Below, in pieces: positions 46,201 through 61,200 of a DNA stretch of 64,000 bases. Within the stretch, counting starts at the first letter, position 1. Every line of letters begins with the position of its first letter. The stretch lies in NCBI GenBank assembly GCA_022818135.1, contig JAFMSR010000009.1:28263315-28327314 (forward strand), read 5' to 3'. Made by a program: the position numbers and the translations under genes. Origin of the DNA: Saxidomus purpurata (lineage: Eukaryota > Mollusca > Bivalvia > Venerida > Veneridae). Under the pieces are notes generated by a model. The model saw nothing but the letters and a program-made list of their open reading frames with translations. It did no database searches and was not told the origin of the DNA.

Positions 46201-49200
46201 CTATGTAGTTGGGACAGTGCAAGTCTGTGTTTATTTATATTTGATCCTGAATCCCCGATTGTGCTTGAAATTCCCACTCAAGGGCTGCAGCCCCATTTCC
46301 CCACTGTAGAGTGAGGCGCCTAGTGGAGTACTTAAGGATTTGGAAACCATGGGTTTGAGTCACTGTTTCTAGTCGAAGTATTAGGAAAAAGGCATCCCAA
46401 GATATCACCAGATCCACAAAAAAACATGCATAAAAGAAATGAATATATGTAGGAAAGAGTAGCAGGCAAAGAAGATAAAGAATATGGTTCATTCATTTAA
46501 AAAAAGGGTGAAATGTCTGTTTCTCTGTTTTTCTGTGGGAAAAAGATGAGCATGATGAAGAATATGGTTTATACATTTAAAAAAAGGATGAAATGTCTAT
46601 TTCATTGTTTTTCTGTGGGAAAAGAGCTTTTAGTACATGGTATCAGTAGAAAATACATGCATCTTTCACTTACTTTAGGCAAGGACTTTTTATGTGTGCA
46701 ATCTATGGATGGTACAGTGTCAGTTTTTGAGCAGGAAAGTTTTGCTTTCACGAGATTCCTACCTGGGGCATTACTGCCCGGACCAATCAAATACATACCA
46801 CGATTAGATAGCTTTGTTACAGTGTCGTCGTCATGGCAACTGGAATGTTACAAGTAAGTAGTTGGGATTTTGCAACATACCTATAGGTATGACTACAGTG
46901 ATGGATCTGAAAACTAGTTCATCAATGTGTCTGTAAAAAATATGAATATTAAATAAGTATTTCAAAGATATGAAATATGAATCTAAAATAGTTTTGTGCA
47001 ATTTTGAATGTTGCTAATGTTTAAGTTGTAAGTAACTTATGGCTGTTTAATCGTAACCCAGTCTGCTTTACCAGAAATCGATTGTAAAACTTGTGAACAA
47101 ACTTGATTGCGAGGATTTAAACAGAGTACATGTGTTATTGTGAAATTGCAATTTTTTACGTAAGTTTTATTTATTGTTCAAAATACCGGTATTTGAAAAT
47201 CATATTACAATATTTTACCATCAGCAAATATACAGCAATAACTGGTATACAGTGATATATCACCATCCATGACATATACATGTTCGAATTGATGCAAGAA
47301 ATGCGTGCATATTACATGATCAAGGGTACACACTACACAAAAGCCAGTAGGTTCAGCTTCTTGTATCATGTAAGAGGGAAAACATTTATTCAGGTGTTTG
47401 TAATTAACTGCATAAATTCTGAAGAAAAGTCAGATAAACATCTGTAAGTTTTTCATAACCGTTTGATTTTTTTCAGGTATCAAGTTTTAGCAGTTGCTAC
47501 AGAGGCAAAGTCCAGGGAGGAATCACAAAACATAAAATCGGGAAAAAGAGTAACGGTACGATAGCTAGCAGTGAATACATAAATGTAGAATATGTCAAAT
47601 AGAAGTTATGTAAAAGTTACACAGAATGCATAAGAAGACAACAGCTACTTTTATGTGTGAATGGTCCTTAACATGAAATTTGTGAAGGATTATTAAAACA
47701 ATAACTGTGCAAATTATGTCATACTTTGTGAAGGTGATTATCCTGAACTGTCAGTCTGCTAGCAGTAAATGACTCTATGCACTCTGATTATGATCTGCAC
47801 TGACATGCACTATTCAGTCTGTACAATAACAGCAGGCTCCCCTTTGATCAGTTAATGGTACTGCCCAAATAAAGATGTACAAGTCCATTTAAGAAAATAA
47901 GTGATAGAAAGGTGTAGAGAACAAAAACAACCCCTTTAACCTGCTCAGGATATTTTTGAAAACAACATCCTCTTGGCACAACTGGATGTTTGTTCACCAA
48001 ACCCAGAAACATTGTATTTTTCGAGAAATGTTCAGATGGTTGCATCTACTGGCCACTTTATCATAAAGGAAATTAAGGTAATGCTACATGCTGATGTTTA
48101 TTGATTTTGCAGTTTGACTGGAGTTTTAATCTGGGTGAGCAAGCCTTAGATATTTCTGTAATATCATTTACCACAGCTCCACCATCATTACTAGTCTTAG
48201 GTAAGTTAAAGAATGTTTACAGATACTATTTTAAAAGTGGCTTATTCTCTTTATAGTTAGATTTCATTACAAATAGTTTAAGCTGTGCAACATCTGTAAG
48301 TTTAAACTAGTTAAAACCAACCCTACTATAGCACTGTGAAACAATGGTGGATCTGTTCCTTGACCAGCACTACCCTTGGCAATAGGCAATGCCAGTATTG
48401 GATTCAAAAACGTTAAATTGCTAAAATAGTAAATTGGTCACAGTCAGTGGCTACAGAAGATACTTTGTGGACAGCTTTACTTGGAAAAATGCCTCAGAGA
48501 TAAGATGTGCCAGGACCAAGGAGACAGCACATTGGCAACCTCTTTGAACCATAATTATGATCCTAGGGAAGAGAAACTAAACTATCAACCGCTTCATCCA
48601 AAAAATGAATCATCTTTGAAGCAAATAAGTTCACTGTTAACTCCTCAAGTAGGTATGTCTGCTTATACTTTAGAGAGGTAAATCTTCACCCCTTTTCTTT
48701 ACTCACACCGTTTTTGCCACAACCAAGTGGTTATTAACCCCCAGTAACGTATGGGCAACTTCCTCATGTATTGAAGGATTTTGTATTGACTTGGCATAAT
48801 TGTTCACCACAATAGGTCGACATGTCAAACGTAAGACCAAAGGTCATACATACAGATAAAAGGTAAGAAATGGACACATGAGACCTTTTCCCGGCTGTAA
48901 CTTCCGCATCTATTGCAGGATTTTGAATCAACTTTGGACAGTTGTTCATGACAGTGAGACGGTGTGCCACCTACAAGAACCTATTCCCTCCAAATCCATA
49001 ACAGTTTGCGGGCTTGACATGTTGCCCGTTGGCATCTAGTCATTGTGTACCTGTGGTTTATGACTTGAAAATTGACTGAAATATATATGAATGTAGACCA
49101 CTGATTTTTCAGTGATTCTAGTAAGGCAGTTAACCACAAAGTGACGCTTTACAGTGTGGAACTACATGGTTGTGTTTAATAATATTTCAGGAGAGAGAAA

Positions 49201-52200
49201 CTTATTTTGTCTCACAGAGTCAGGACAGTTGAGATACATGAAGAAATTTGAGTATGATGTCAGTTGTTTTACACCTTATAACTCGAGTGAGTACATGCAT
49301 ATCCTTGAAATGTTTTTGATTTCTGTCATGATCGGTAAAATTTTAATGAATATACTATACATTGTGTATTTGCATGCAAGTATAAGATGCACTAAAATCT
49401 GTTGAGATTTCACCAGATATGGTTGTATTGCGATGCTGTTTTAGCTCAATTTAAATTTGTTGTGTAGCAGCTGTCGATGTCTGTCCACAATAACATTGTA
49501 AACACTCTACAGTAGTAGCCACATTTATAGCCCAATCTTCATGAAACTTATCTGAATGTATGTTTGTACGAAATCTTGGATGATTTTGAAACTGGGTCAC
49601 ATGGGGTCAAAAACTGAAGTCACCAGGTCAAATGATAGAAAAATCTTGGGAAAACCTTGAGACCCCCAAGCAGCCTGAAAGTTTGTAAGAATGTTTGTCT
49701 ATGTACAAAAACAGTCAAATCATAGGAAATCCTTCAGAACACTTTAGAAGCCACAGTGATCATGAAAATTGGTCAGGATGTTTCACTTGATGAACTCTAC
49801 TTCAAGTTGGGGTCAGAACTAGGTCACCGAGTCAGATCATAAAAAACATGTGAAAACTCAGTACTAAGATGAGCAAGGAGAGAGTTCTTAAATAAGCTTA
49901 GAGTCCTTGCTGTTATTTAACAGAAATATTGTATATGCATTTATTGAATAAATACTGTTTAAACTAAGATGAGCAATATTGTTATTGCAAATCATGATTT
50001 AAGGAAAAACAACCCTCAAAACTTTGGACTAAATCAATAATTTCTATGCGTGTGACTGACCTTGGTATAACCTTTTGACCTGCTGTTTTTAATTGCAATA
50101 ATACTCAGTTGAGTGATATAGGGCAATCATGGCCCTTTTGTATGGTATATGGCCATCGTGGCACTCTTGTATGTTTTATAGCGTTTACTCACACAGATTA
50201 TACTTTTATCTACCATATTCTACAGCATGTTCCAGGTATCCACACCTGCAATTACTGAAACAGAAATGACTGCCTAACTAACTTGATTTTTTTAGCTTGA
50301 CTTTTGAGAAAAGGGGAGCTATCTTACTCACCTTGGTTAAGCTTGCACCCCCCACATTATTTTAAAACCAGATGAGATGCTGCTTTGAAACTTACAATAC
50401 TTAATTACCATCATTACCTCCATCAACAGACAAGAGTACATAACTCTGTCAAGGTTTTTGTCAAATTCATGATCCTTTTTCGACTTAAAAAGTACATTGA
50501 ACTTGGATAAGATTTTCGTACCACCCCACTTTATTTAAAAAATGTTACAGATATTGCTTTGAAACTTACCATACTTATTTACGATCATTACTTCCATCAA
50601 CAGACAAGAGAACATAATGTCTGTGACGGTTTTTGTCAGAATTATGGCTCTTTTTGACTTAGAAAATACATTGAATCTGAATAATTTTTTGTTAATTAAG
50701 GCCCTTTATCCATTTAGAATCTTGATTAAGTTTTTCAAACCAGTCCACTTTTTGACTTAACTATTTGATATATTACTTTGAAAGTTGGAATATTTGTTTA
50801 CCATCATGATCCCCACATGTAGGCAAGAGAAGGTAACTGTCAAAGTTTTCATTTGAATTATGGCCCTTTTTTTTACTTAGAAACTCAGTTAAATTTTATG
50901 TACTCGTTCAAAAACAGACTGTATCTGAATAATTGCCAAACAAGCCTTTGAAGTGAATGTAATTATACTTAAGTTGAGTAGTAGAATGTATTGTTCTGTT
51001 TCCAGTTACTGAAGGAACTATCAATTATTTGATAGCATCACATACACAGACATTGATGGTGTACCAGGATATATCATTGAAATGGGCTGCGAAAGTTGAT
51101 ACCATACCAGTCATGGTACGAATTGGCAACTTTCAGTAAGTATAGTTATGGGGCTGTCGGGAGGTAGCGTTCAAAAGAATTTTTTATCTGAAATTGTACA
51201 GATTTATAATTTTGCTTTTAGGGTTGTTGGATGTCCGTAGGCAGTCCACAATTTGCTTGAAACACATTCTCTTCTGAGATTGCTTGGCCAGGGGTAATGA
51301 AACTTGGCAGGATGTTCCTAGCATGGAACTCTACCAAGTTTGTTAAAAGAATTCCTTTCCATGCAGAACTCTGGTTGCCATGGCAGTTGAAAATAAACCT
51401 TCTTTTCATCAAAACCAGAAGGTCTGAGGCTTAGATATCTGGCATTTAGCATTGTCTAGTGAACCTCTTCCAGGATTGTTCAAATGATGATCCCGCGGTC
51501 AAAATTGTTTCTGCCCTAGGGGTCATTTGATTTTACATAGGTTTCTATAAAACAAACTTAAAAAATATTTAGCATGTAGCACTGCCTAGTGGACATCCAC
51601 CAAGATTATTTAAATGAATACACTTGGTCCAAACTGACCCCACTCCAGGAGGGGTCATTTTATTTTACAAAGGCTTTTAAAGGGAAACTAAAAAAATCAT
51701 TTTATCTAAAACCACAAGGACTAGAGCATAGATGTTTGGACTGTAGCATTGTGTAGTGGTTCTCTATCAAGTTTGTTCAAATTGTGATCACTGAGTCAAT
51801 TTTATTTTATTTTAGATTTTACATAGATATATATAGGGAAGTATTAAAAAGTGTTTTTCTCCAAAACCAAAAGGCCCAGGGCTTAGATAGTTTGCAAGGA
51901 TTGTTTAAATCGGCTCACTTGGTCAAAATTGACTTTGAACTTAGTTGACCATGACATCTGACCTAGTTTTTGTTTTTAAGCTAGAGAGATGAGATTTTGA
52001 CTATTTGTGCAGTTTTTTATGCCCAAGAAGGTGGGCATATTCAAACCGCACTGTCTGTCTGTCTTTCCGTGTGTCTGTCCTTTCATTTTTTTTCTGGTCT
52101 GGGCAGTAACTTTGTCATGCATTGAAGGATTTTAAAATAACGTAAACAAATGTTCAGTACATCAAGACAATGTGTCGCGTGCAAGTCCCACATCCCTACC

Positions 52201-55200
52201 TCAAAGGTCAAGGTCACACTTAGAGTTTAAAGGTAGTGGAATCATGTATATATGCACACGTTCGTGTCTGGACTGTAACTTTGTCATGCATTGAAGGATT
52301 TTGAAATAACTTAGCACAGATGTTTAGCACATCAAGGTGATGTGTTGCATGCAAAACGCTCATCCCTACCTAAAAGGTCAAGATCACAAAAGTTTAAAGG
52401 TAGTGGAATCTTGTAAATAAGCACACATTTGTGTCAAGACTGTTACATTGTCATGCATTGAAGGATTTATAAATAACTGGGCACAAATGTTCAGCGCATC
52501 AAGACGATGTGTTGTGTACAATACCCCTGTCCCTACCTCAAAGGTCAAGGTCACACTTAAAGTTTAAAGGGAATGAAACCTGTAAACATGGTAATTCTGT
52601 CATGCATTGAAGGATTTTAAACTTACATGGCACAAATGTTAAACACATGGAGATGTCATGTCACATGCATGTTCTGTATCCTTACCTTGAAGGTCAAGGT
52701 CACACTTAGTGGTCAAACAGTGTAGAATCCTGAATACTTGCACATGTTCATGTCTGGATTGTAACTCTGTTATACACTGAAGATTTTAAAATAGATTGGA
52801 ACACATGTTTAGCACATGGACATAAGATGTCATGGGCAGGTCAAGATCACAGACTTTGTGACACCTCTTGGGGCATTTGTCTCTTATAGGGTATGGCTCT
52901 TGATAATTTCCAAAATTCCTATGACTGACTTTGATTATGAGCTTTTGACTTACTTTCTTGTTAAAAGTGCGATGATTCTCAGGTGAGCGATATGAGGTTA
53001 TCATGGTCTTCTTGTAGGATATATACATATTGCATATTATAATTACCTCCATGGCTGTGCATGTTCTCAGCAGCCACAAACTTTTCAGTACAAGGAGGAC
53101 ATGTGCGTATTATCAGCATAATGTGGTTAGATATCTTTTCACACAGTTACAGCCATTCGTTTAATGCTACCTGTGGTATATATAGCATGTTTAAGAAATT
53201 ATGCTTGTCTGGAACATAGTTCCTTTAAAAAAAATTACCATTCTTTGTCAAGCATCTATCATTTTCAACCAGTCTTTGTTAATTTTTGATTGCCAGTTTT
53301 AAGTAAAAAGTGCAGAAGTGAATAGTTTTGCCAAGATGCAGATGTTGAATATAATGTAGAAATAACAAAAGCAGGATTACCATTATTTCACTTTAAATAT
53401 CAAAGCCATGGATAATGTCAATAAGTAGATCATAACATTTACTTTGCTTGCAGGGATTTGAAGGGTGTAATTGTTACGCTAAGTGACACAGGTAGGCTAG
53501 AATGCTCATATTTGGGGACAGATCCAGCCCTATTTATACCACCACCTGTTGAATCTCGGGAGTTAAACTATGTGGACATGGATAGAGAAATGGCCCAACT
53601 ACAGAAAATTATCAAAGAAAAACAAGCCAGTGCAGGTAAAAGCATAAAATTTTGTCATGTGCATTTTGCAATGAATTTTCAGTGCGGACCTTGTTTAGAG
53701 AGTTCCAAATTATTATGCATACATTCTTCAGCTTTCACTTATATTGGTGAGTGATATAGGGCCATCATGACCCATTTGATTTCAAAACTTAATCAAAACT
53801 TGTGAATGCTGTTAGCATGTTAGATTTGTATTGATTTATTGTTCCAGCAATAATGCCAAACTTATCTCGTAAAGAAGAAGATCTCACCATCAATGTTCAT
53901 GTATCACCGAGCTTGGATGATGTCTCAGTGAGTATATACAACTCAATTTAGCTCAGCTTAGGGCAAAGTGCTCAAAGTGACCTATTGTGATCACCCAATG
54001 TCTGTAGTTGTCAGTCCCCTTGCTTACACTCTTGCACTCACATTTCAGAAGTAATCCTTATCAAACTTTAAAACACCATCCATATGGCTATAAGATTTTG
54101 AATGGGTTTGATTTTGGGCTTGATTAGATCTTAATTTCCAGAGTTATGGTCCCTGATTTAAAAAAATGTAATATTTTAGTATGTTTAGACTCTAGCACTT
54201 TCTTTTCTTCACTAATTCTAATCATATTTACACACAGTGTGTAATGACTATAACATGTCAGATTAGTTTAATTATTGCTACGATTGGATTTATATATTAC
54301 AACCTTTACAAGAGTGTACCTTGAATGGTCCTCTGCCAAAGCTGCTCAAGCAGTTTCGTTCTGCTTCATAAAATGGCTGCCAGAGCTAAAAATAGAAAAA
54401 AAACTTTTACCACGTCTCCACCTTAACAGCTGAGCCAATTTTAAGCAAAGTCACTGGATTGATAGTCCTCTACTGAAATTGCTCACAAAGGAGAATTATC
54501 TTATCAGGTATTAAAGGGACATACCCTTTAACAGATGTCAAACTAAATAACCTCCAAATTATTATAATAGAATCTTTGGAAGTATTATAACTTAACCTTA
54601 AAGTTTCAGCTATGCATTCCCAGTCATTATCGATAAAATCAGCGGTTTTAAATATACTGCAGTACCGGAAACCATTCATTAATCTATGTATAGTTGTTGT
54701 TGTACAATTAATGGGTGGATGCGATTTATTACAGAGGGCCTGTATATCAATGGACTGTGGTACAATGAGGCATTTTCGCCATAGGTTCTTCTTTGAAATT
54801 GTATCTATTTATCATTCTACATTCTTTGAACACATAATCTATGTTTCAAGAATATAATCTGCTAACTGTAGGGAGTGCCCCTTTAAGCAAATTTGATAAT
54901 TTATTGCAGATGTTCTTTCTTCACTCAGTTGAGTGATATAGGGCCATCATGGTCCTCTTGTTAAAGTAATACTACTGTTCAAAGTCTTCCACATGCATGG
55001 ACCAATTCTGATATAATTTCACACATTGGTTACCAATACCATAAGGATGTGTCATGCACTTAAACAACCACCTACAAGGTCAAGGTCACACTTAGGTCTT
55101 ATACCTTGGTGTTCTATAGCTGTATCTATATTACCATCTGTACACATAAACAAAAATCAGTGATCTGTGACATATACAGTCTCCTTGACATTTTCATTGT

Positions 55201-58200
55201 ATTTACCTTTACTATACCATAAATGTGTACACCCTTTTGTACAGGATTGTTCCAAACTGGTAATGGACTTTTTGTTGCTTGGCATTACCTCATCAACTTG
55301 TTATTACTGTGTTTTTATATCCTGACAATTGTCTTTTTAGTAAAGTTTGAATTAAGTGAACATCTTAAACATTTTTTGAGAAATACTATTTTTGGTACCC
55401 CTTCCCCCATTTGATGTCTGGCAAAATTTGTTGATTTTAGTACCAAAGTGTGAATTCAAACATTTTATTTTCTAAAAGGTTCAATACGTTGCACTAAGAT
55501 ATTCCCATTGTGCCTACCAGTATGTTTGTTACTGCATAATTGTTGTTTCCAGTTTAATCATAATGTTTGAAATATAAAAAAAAATCTGGACACGAAAAAT
55601 CCAGAACCTCATCAATAGGCACCCTTAACATGGTTTGACGTATTAGAATGAACTCTAAACTTTGAAATGGATGGTTAAGCTTACCTGCATGTTCTTACTA
55701 AATATTTATGTCAAATTAAATTTGAATTGCACATGAGGATTTGTATACACTTAACAGGTTTAGAAACTGTTGAACATTTTTATCGGAATGACGCTATTGT
55801 CGTTTCTATTTAAATCATTTTTTCAATGAATTATTGAAACTTTTACAAGAATTCAATTTTATATTGTTTTTTGTTGTTTATGAAATTTGAATAAGTTTGA
55901 AACACGATAGCATTGTTAAAATAAATATTTTGCCACTTTTGCGTTTCTAAACCTGTTGAGTGTATGTGAATGTACATTTCAGATGGCAACAGGTGTGGAA
56001 ATAGATGGAGAGCAAGTTCCCTCTATAACTGTTCGGGTAAGGTACACTCTTGTATAATACTGCTTTCACAAATGTAGGACATTAACTCTTAGGCTAAACT
56101 GTGTGTAGGCAGACTTTGCGAAGGTGACATAGCCCCTTTACTTTCAAAGTTGAAAATATGATTCAATCATATAAAGAAAAGTTAAACCTAACATTTTCTT
56201 TAGATTAAATGTTCTAGGGGCTAATGTCCCTCTACAGCCTTCCCTATATAAAACACATTTGGTTTCAATTAGTTATTAGCGACTATTTTGGCTTTTGCAA
56301 TCAATTATCAGATGCCTATAATCACTTTCAACCTCATTTGCCTGTTTTAAAGCCAGACTATGTGATGTTTGTGGTAGTCATACTGGAATTTCTGTATCAG
56401 AGTGGTTATTTAATCATTGAATTGAAGTGAGTATATTTCCCATAATGGTTTGTATTGTACCTAATATTAGTCTGCCTCCAGATAGTGATGATCCTACGGC
56501 ATTGAACTCCGAGCACAATGTGAACACAGAGCCAATTCAGTGCCATCTGACCATCACTATGCTCCAGTGTTGAGTGGTTAAGGTCCTTGTCTAATAAACC
56601 ACTGTTACTTTCACTGATTAGGGTTAATAGGTTTGAGCCAGGCTTAAATCTGAAATGTAAGATAGTTGAGTTGCTGTAAATGTTTGTATACAGTTAGGTA
56701 TTGAAGTAATCTCTTCACAGTTGTTACCCTTTAGCACCTGGAAATAGTTAGTATAAATAATTTGCTTTGACATTTCAGATCCAGCTAAAGTCACGCTTAC
56801 ATTTGGATAATGTGAAGTTATCAATACACGTACAGTGGCCATTAGCAGCCAACTTGACATCATTTAATATTCCAGCAGTTGGTAAGTGTTCATTATACCC
56901 CCACAAAACGAAGTTTGGGGGGAGGGGGGGGGGGTGTATATAGGAGTGAGCTTGTCGGTCGGTCTGTTGGTTTTCATGGTTTCCGGATGATAACTCATGA
57001 ATGACTTTACCTTTTTGAAATACAGGTCAAGTTTGACTTTGGGGTCAGTAGGTCAAAGGTCAAGGTCACAGTGACTCTGAACTGTAAAACAGTTTCCGGA
57101 TGGTAACTCATGAAAGGCTTGACCGATTTAAATAATTTTTGGTACACACGTGCAACTTTATGAAATACAGGTCAAGTTCGACTTTGGGGTCAGTAGGTCA
57201 AAGGTCAAGGTCACAGTGACTCTGAACTGTAAAACAGTTTCCGAATGATAACTCGTGAAAGGCTTGACCAATTTAAATAATTTTCGGTACACAGCTGTAA
57301 CATCATCAAATACAGGTCAAGTTCGACTTTAGGGTCAGTAGGTCAAAGGTCAAGGTCACAGTGACTCTGAACTGTAATGTAAAACAGTTTCCGGATAATA
57401 ACTCATGAAAGGCTTGACCGATTTAAATAATTTTCGGTACACAGCTGTAACATCATGAAATACAGGTCAGGTTCGACTTTGGGGTCAGTAGGTCAAAGGT
57501 CAAGGTCACAGCGAGTAAAATGGTTTACGGTAAAACTGTTTACTTGGAACATTTGAATGGTTTCTATTTCTTACACATGTCCAGGCGCAATTTTTTACAC
57601 TTGTCCAGGCGCTTTCTTTTAAACTAATTACTTTGGGGTCAGTAGGTCAAAGGTCATAATGTATAATAACTCAACTCTATGTCCTTGTGGCCATTCCTTT
57701 CTTATGGTTGCCATACTTCTGTGACAAAGCTGTATTGTGGGGGTATAATTCGTCGCTCTTGTGACAGTTCTAGTTTCTTATATGTAGTGCATTTTCTTTT
57801 GAGAAATGAATGAGTAATTTGGGACATCAATTTCAACAGAATTCAGAATGTTTATAAAGGGAAGAGTGGGTAGACCAACCCTTATTTTTGGTAAGGTTAA
57901 AACAAAAACAAAAATCACAACTTACCTTAACATAAAGATGCCATACATTTGTTTACATCACACATGATTTTATGAGGTGTTGTTTACCTCTGGTGTGGTC
58001 ATGATTCTAGCAGGATGAACATAGTTTAAAAGCCACATTTATTAACCAATCATCGTATAAGTTGGTCAGAATGTTTATCTCAATGATTTCTAAGTCAAAT
58101 TTGAATCTGGGTCACCTGGATAAAAAACTAGGTCACACAGTCAAATCAAAGTAAAACCTTGTCAACACTAAAGTCAGCATTTATTAATCAATCATCATTA

Positions 58201-61200
58201 AAATTGGTCAGCATGTTTATCTAAATGCTTCCTTGGTCTTAATTCTAACCAGGGACATCAAGGGTAAAAAACTAGCTCAGGTGGTCAAATCAAAGAAAAA
58301 TCCTGTTAGCACTCTTAGAGGCCACATTTATCAGTAAATCATCATGGAAATTGGCCCTGACTGTTTATCTCACTGATTTTTAAGTCAGTTTCTAATCTGT
58401 GTCACCTAGGGTCAAAAACTAGGTCAGGTGGTCAAATCAAAGAAAAACATTGTAAACACTCTAGAAGCCATACTTAGTATCAAATCATCATGAAAATTGG
58501 TCAGAATGTTGGTTTCAGAGATTTCTATATAAGTTTTAAGCTAGGTCATTTGGGGTCAAAAACTAGGCCACTAGAACAAATCAAATTAAAACCTTTTTAA
58601 CACTGAAGGTTACATTTTATTCCCAATTGTCATATAATTTGTGTATGTCTTGTTAATTTCTAGATCAAGTTTGAATATGGGGCACCAAGGATTAAAACTA
58701 GGCCACCAGGTCAAATCCAAGAAAAACATTAATACTCTTGTAGTCACATTTTATAGTCAGTTATTATGTAATTGGCCAAAATATTTGACTTGCCAGTGTC
58801 AAACAGAATGTTTGAGTTTATGATATATAACTTAAGATTCAATTTTGGTCAGATAACGGGTCTTGTTGTGATTAATATCAGAAATGGTGAGTTTTTTATG
58901 AATACTGGATTGGCAAATATTCATATGTCATAACACTAAGCATAGATAGCAGTGTCACCATGATCTTCATTGACATAGTAATATTCAGAGAAATCAGCAT
59001 AATGTACAGACGGATCATGATCTGCGTTATTCATAAAGGTTCACTGATAAGCCACAAGCAGGATAAGAGTTGAATGGTCACAGGCACATCTCAGAAGTAT
59101 ACTTGTTACTATTGTTTTATTTCAGATCCAAGTCAACCCTCAGAGTCTTTCTGTGCTTTTTTCATTCGTGGCAAAGCCTTACCCTCAGACCTTTCGGCAG
59201 AGGTATCAGCAAAGTATATAAGTACCACAGGTAGTACTTTTATCTGTCTAGCAATATAAATGACTTCTTATGTGTAAACAACTTTGGGAGATGTTCACTA
59301 ATACCTACACTAATATAGTAAAGCAAAGTAAAGTATTTGTGATTAAAATGTTACCAGTCTTTTTTGTGCATTTCCTATCATTTTCAGCCATAATTGTTTG
59401 TGAAATTTATACAGTAATAAGGCTATCTCCTATTGCAGTCTGTGGCTATTTCCAAACAGTTTAAAAATACCCACATAACGGAAAGTTGAAAATATAATTT
59501 TATGATCTTAAATTGAAATTCAATGTTGTGCATTTTGTGGTTGAGCATTGTCTTGGGCAAGCCATATTTAAGGGCTGCATGATGAAGACTTTTGACCAAA
59601 CAAGTTAATGCCCGTCTGTTATGGAGTGCAGGGTTATATTTCAGCCTATGTCTTGCTCAGATTTGATGACACATTCCTGATGAAAAGAGATGTTTTATTT
59701 AGAATGTAAATAAAGTTGAGGCATTATGCTGTATACTTATGAATTAGCTTATATTTGACTATTAGCTATCAGATTGGGAATTTTGCACACAATTCTTAAA
59801 AATTGGGGGAAAATATAGCACCACTAACAATTAGCAGGATTTTAGCCATTGAAAACAACATTTACACTTTGTTGAGGAATATCTGCCCCACTTTATGTGT
59901 AAATGAAACAATTGGAAGTGTTATTGATTAAAATGTAGACATTATGTTTTGGAATCTCCATAAAAAGTCATTTAGAGTGTCAGTGAAACAGTTAACATGA
60001 TTATAACTCCAGATACGAATAATGGGCTATATTGGAATCAAGCATGTCCGTCTGTCCATTGATAGCATCTGTCTAAACAAAATTTCTTTTGGCTGTTTCT
60101 CTGCAACCACTGGTTGGGGAATTCAATGAAACCTTACAGAGCTTAGTTGTACATTTCCTCAGCATGTTTGGCTCTGATGATTTTGCATTGATTTATTGCC
60201 CATTGATGTTTTAAAACGTATATAGTGTACATAGAGATGTTTGTCCAAACTATTTCTCAGCAAGCACGGGTTGGAATTCAATGTATGCAACCGCAATCAT
60301 CAGCGTGCACCACTAATATGCAGGGTTATTTTTCCTTTGCTGTGTCCAAGTGGATTGAAGCAGGAAGCAATAGAATAACTGTGCCAAGTTGGAATCTGGG
60401 GGTATTCATCACTGTTAGTGATTGCTTTAGTTTGGGCTGGGTCTTAACAAAATGAAATTAAATTGATTCATTTTTAAGCTCTAAAATTTAGTTTGTAGAA
60501 TGAAATGAACTAAATTTGATCATATTAAAATGAGCTTTTCTTGTGAAAAATATGCGATGAATTTAATTATTGATGGAATTGCTTAACTTACTTACCAGAA
60601 GAAGATGGTATTAAGATTAGTAAGTATAACTGAGCAATGCTACACAAAAACCAGCCTTAGAATTCTGTGACCAATGTGCATCCAGATTTACCTGTGTATC
60701 TGTGAAGTTTGCGTTGGATCTACACTGTTCTTGTCGGTCTCAAAATTGTAGAATAACAGTTGAATCTGTGTACACAGTCACCTGCAGTAACCCTTACTGT
60801 GCACTGAATTATTTTCTCTTTATGTACTTTTGTGCATTCCTTAGAAACCACTGACTCAAATTCAGTGAATTGTCATAGACCGCTTCAGCATCAAGAAGAT
60901 ATGCTTGTATATCAGCATGTTCCAGTTCATTGATTTTTCATGGAGTTACTTCCCTTTAACTACTTTTTCATTTATTTTGAACATTGCTAAACATGATATG
61001 CACTAAGGTGCATGTTGATCATGATCTGTACTGGTCCTAGAGGCACTTGTTGCCAACAGAGTAAGAGCATGTGCTTGACTAAGGACACCAGTATAATATT
61101 TTCAAGACAAACACATTGTTACTAAACAGCCAGCTGCTTTAAGTGACCTCTTTTTTTATCCCTTAATGCTACTCAACACAGGTACCATTGTAATTAGATT

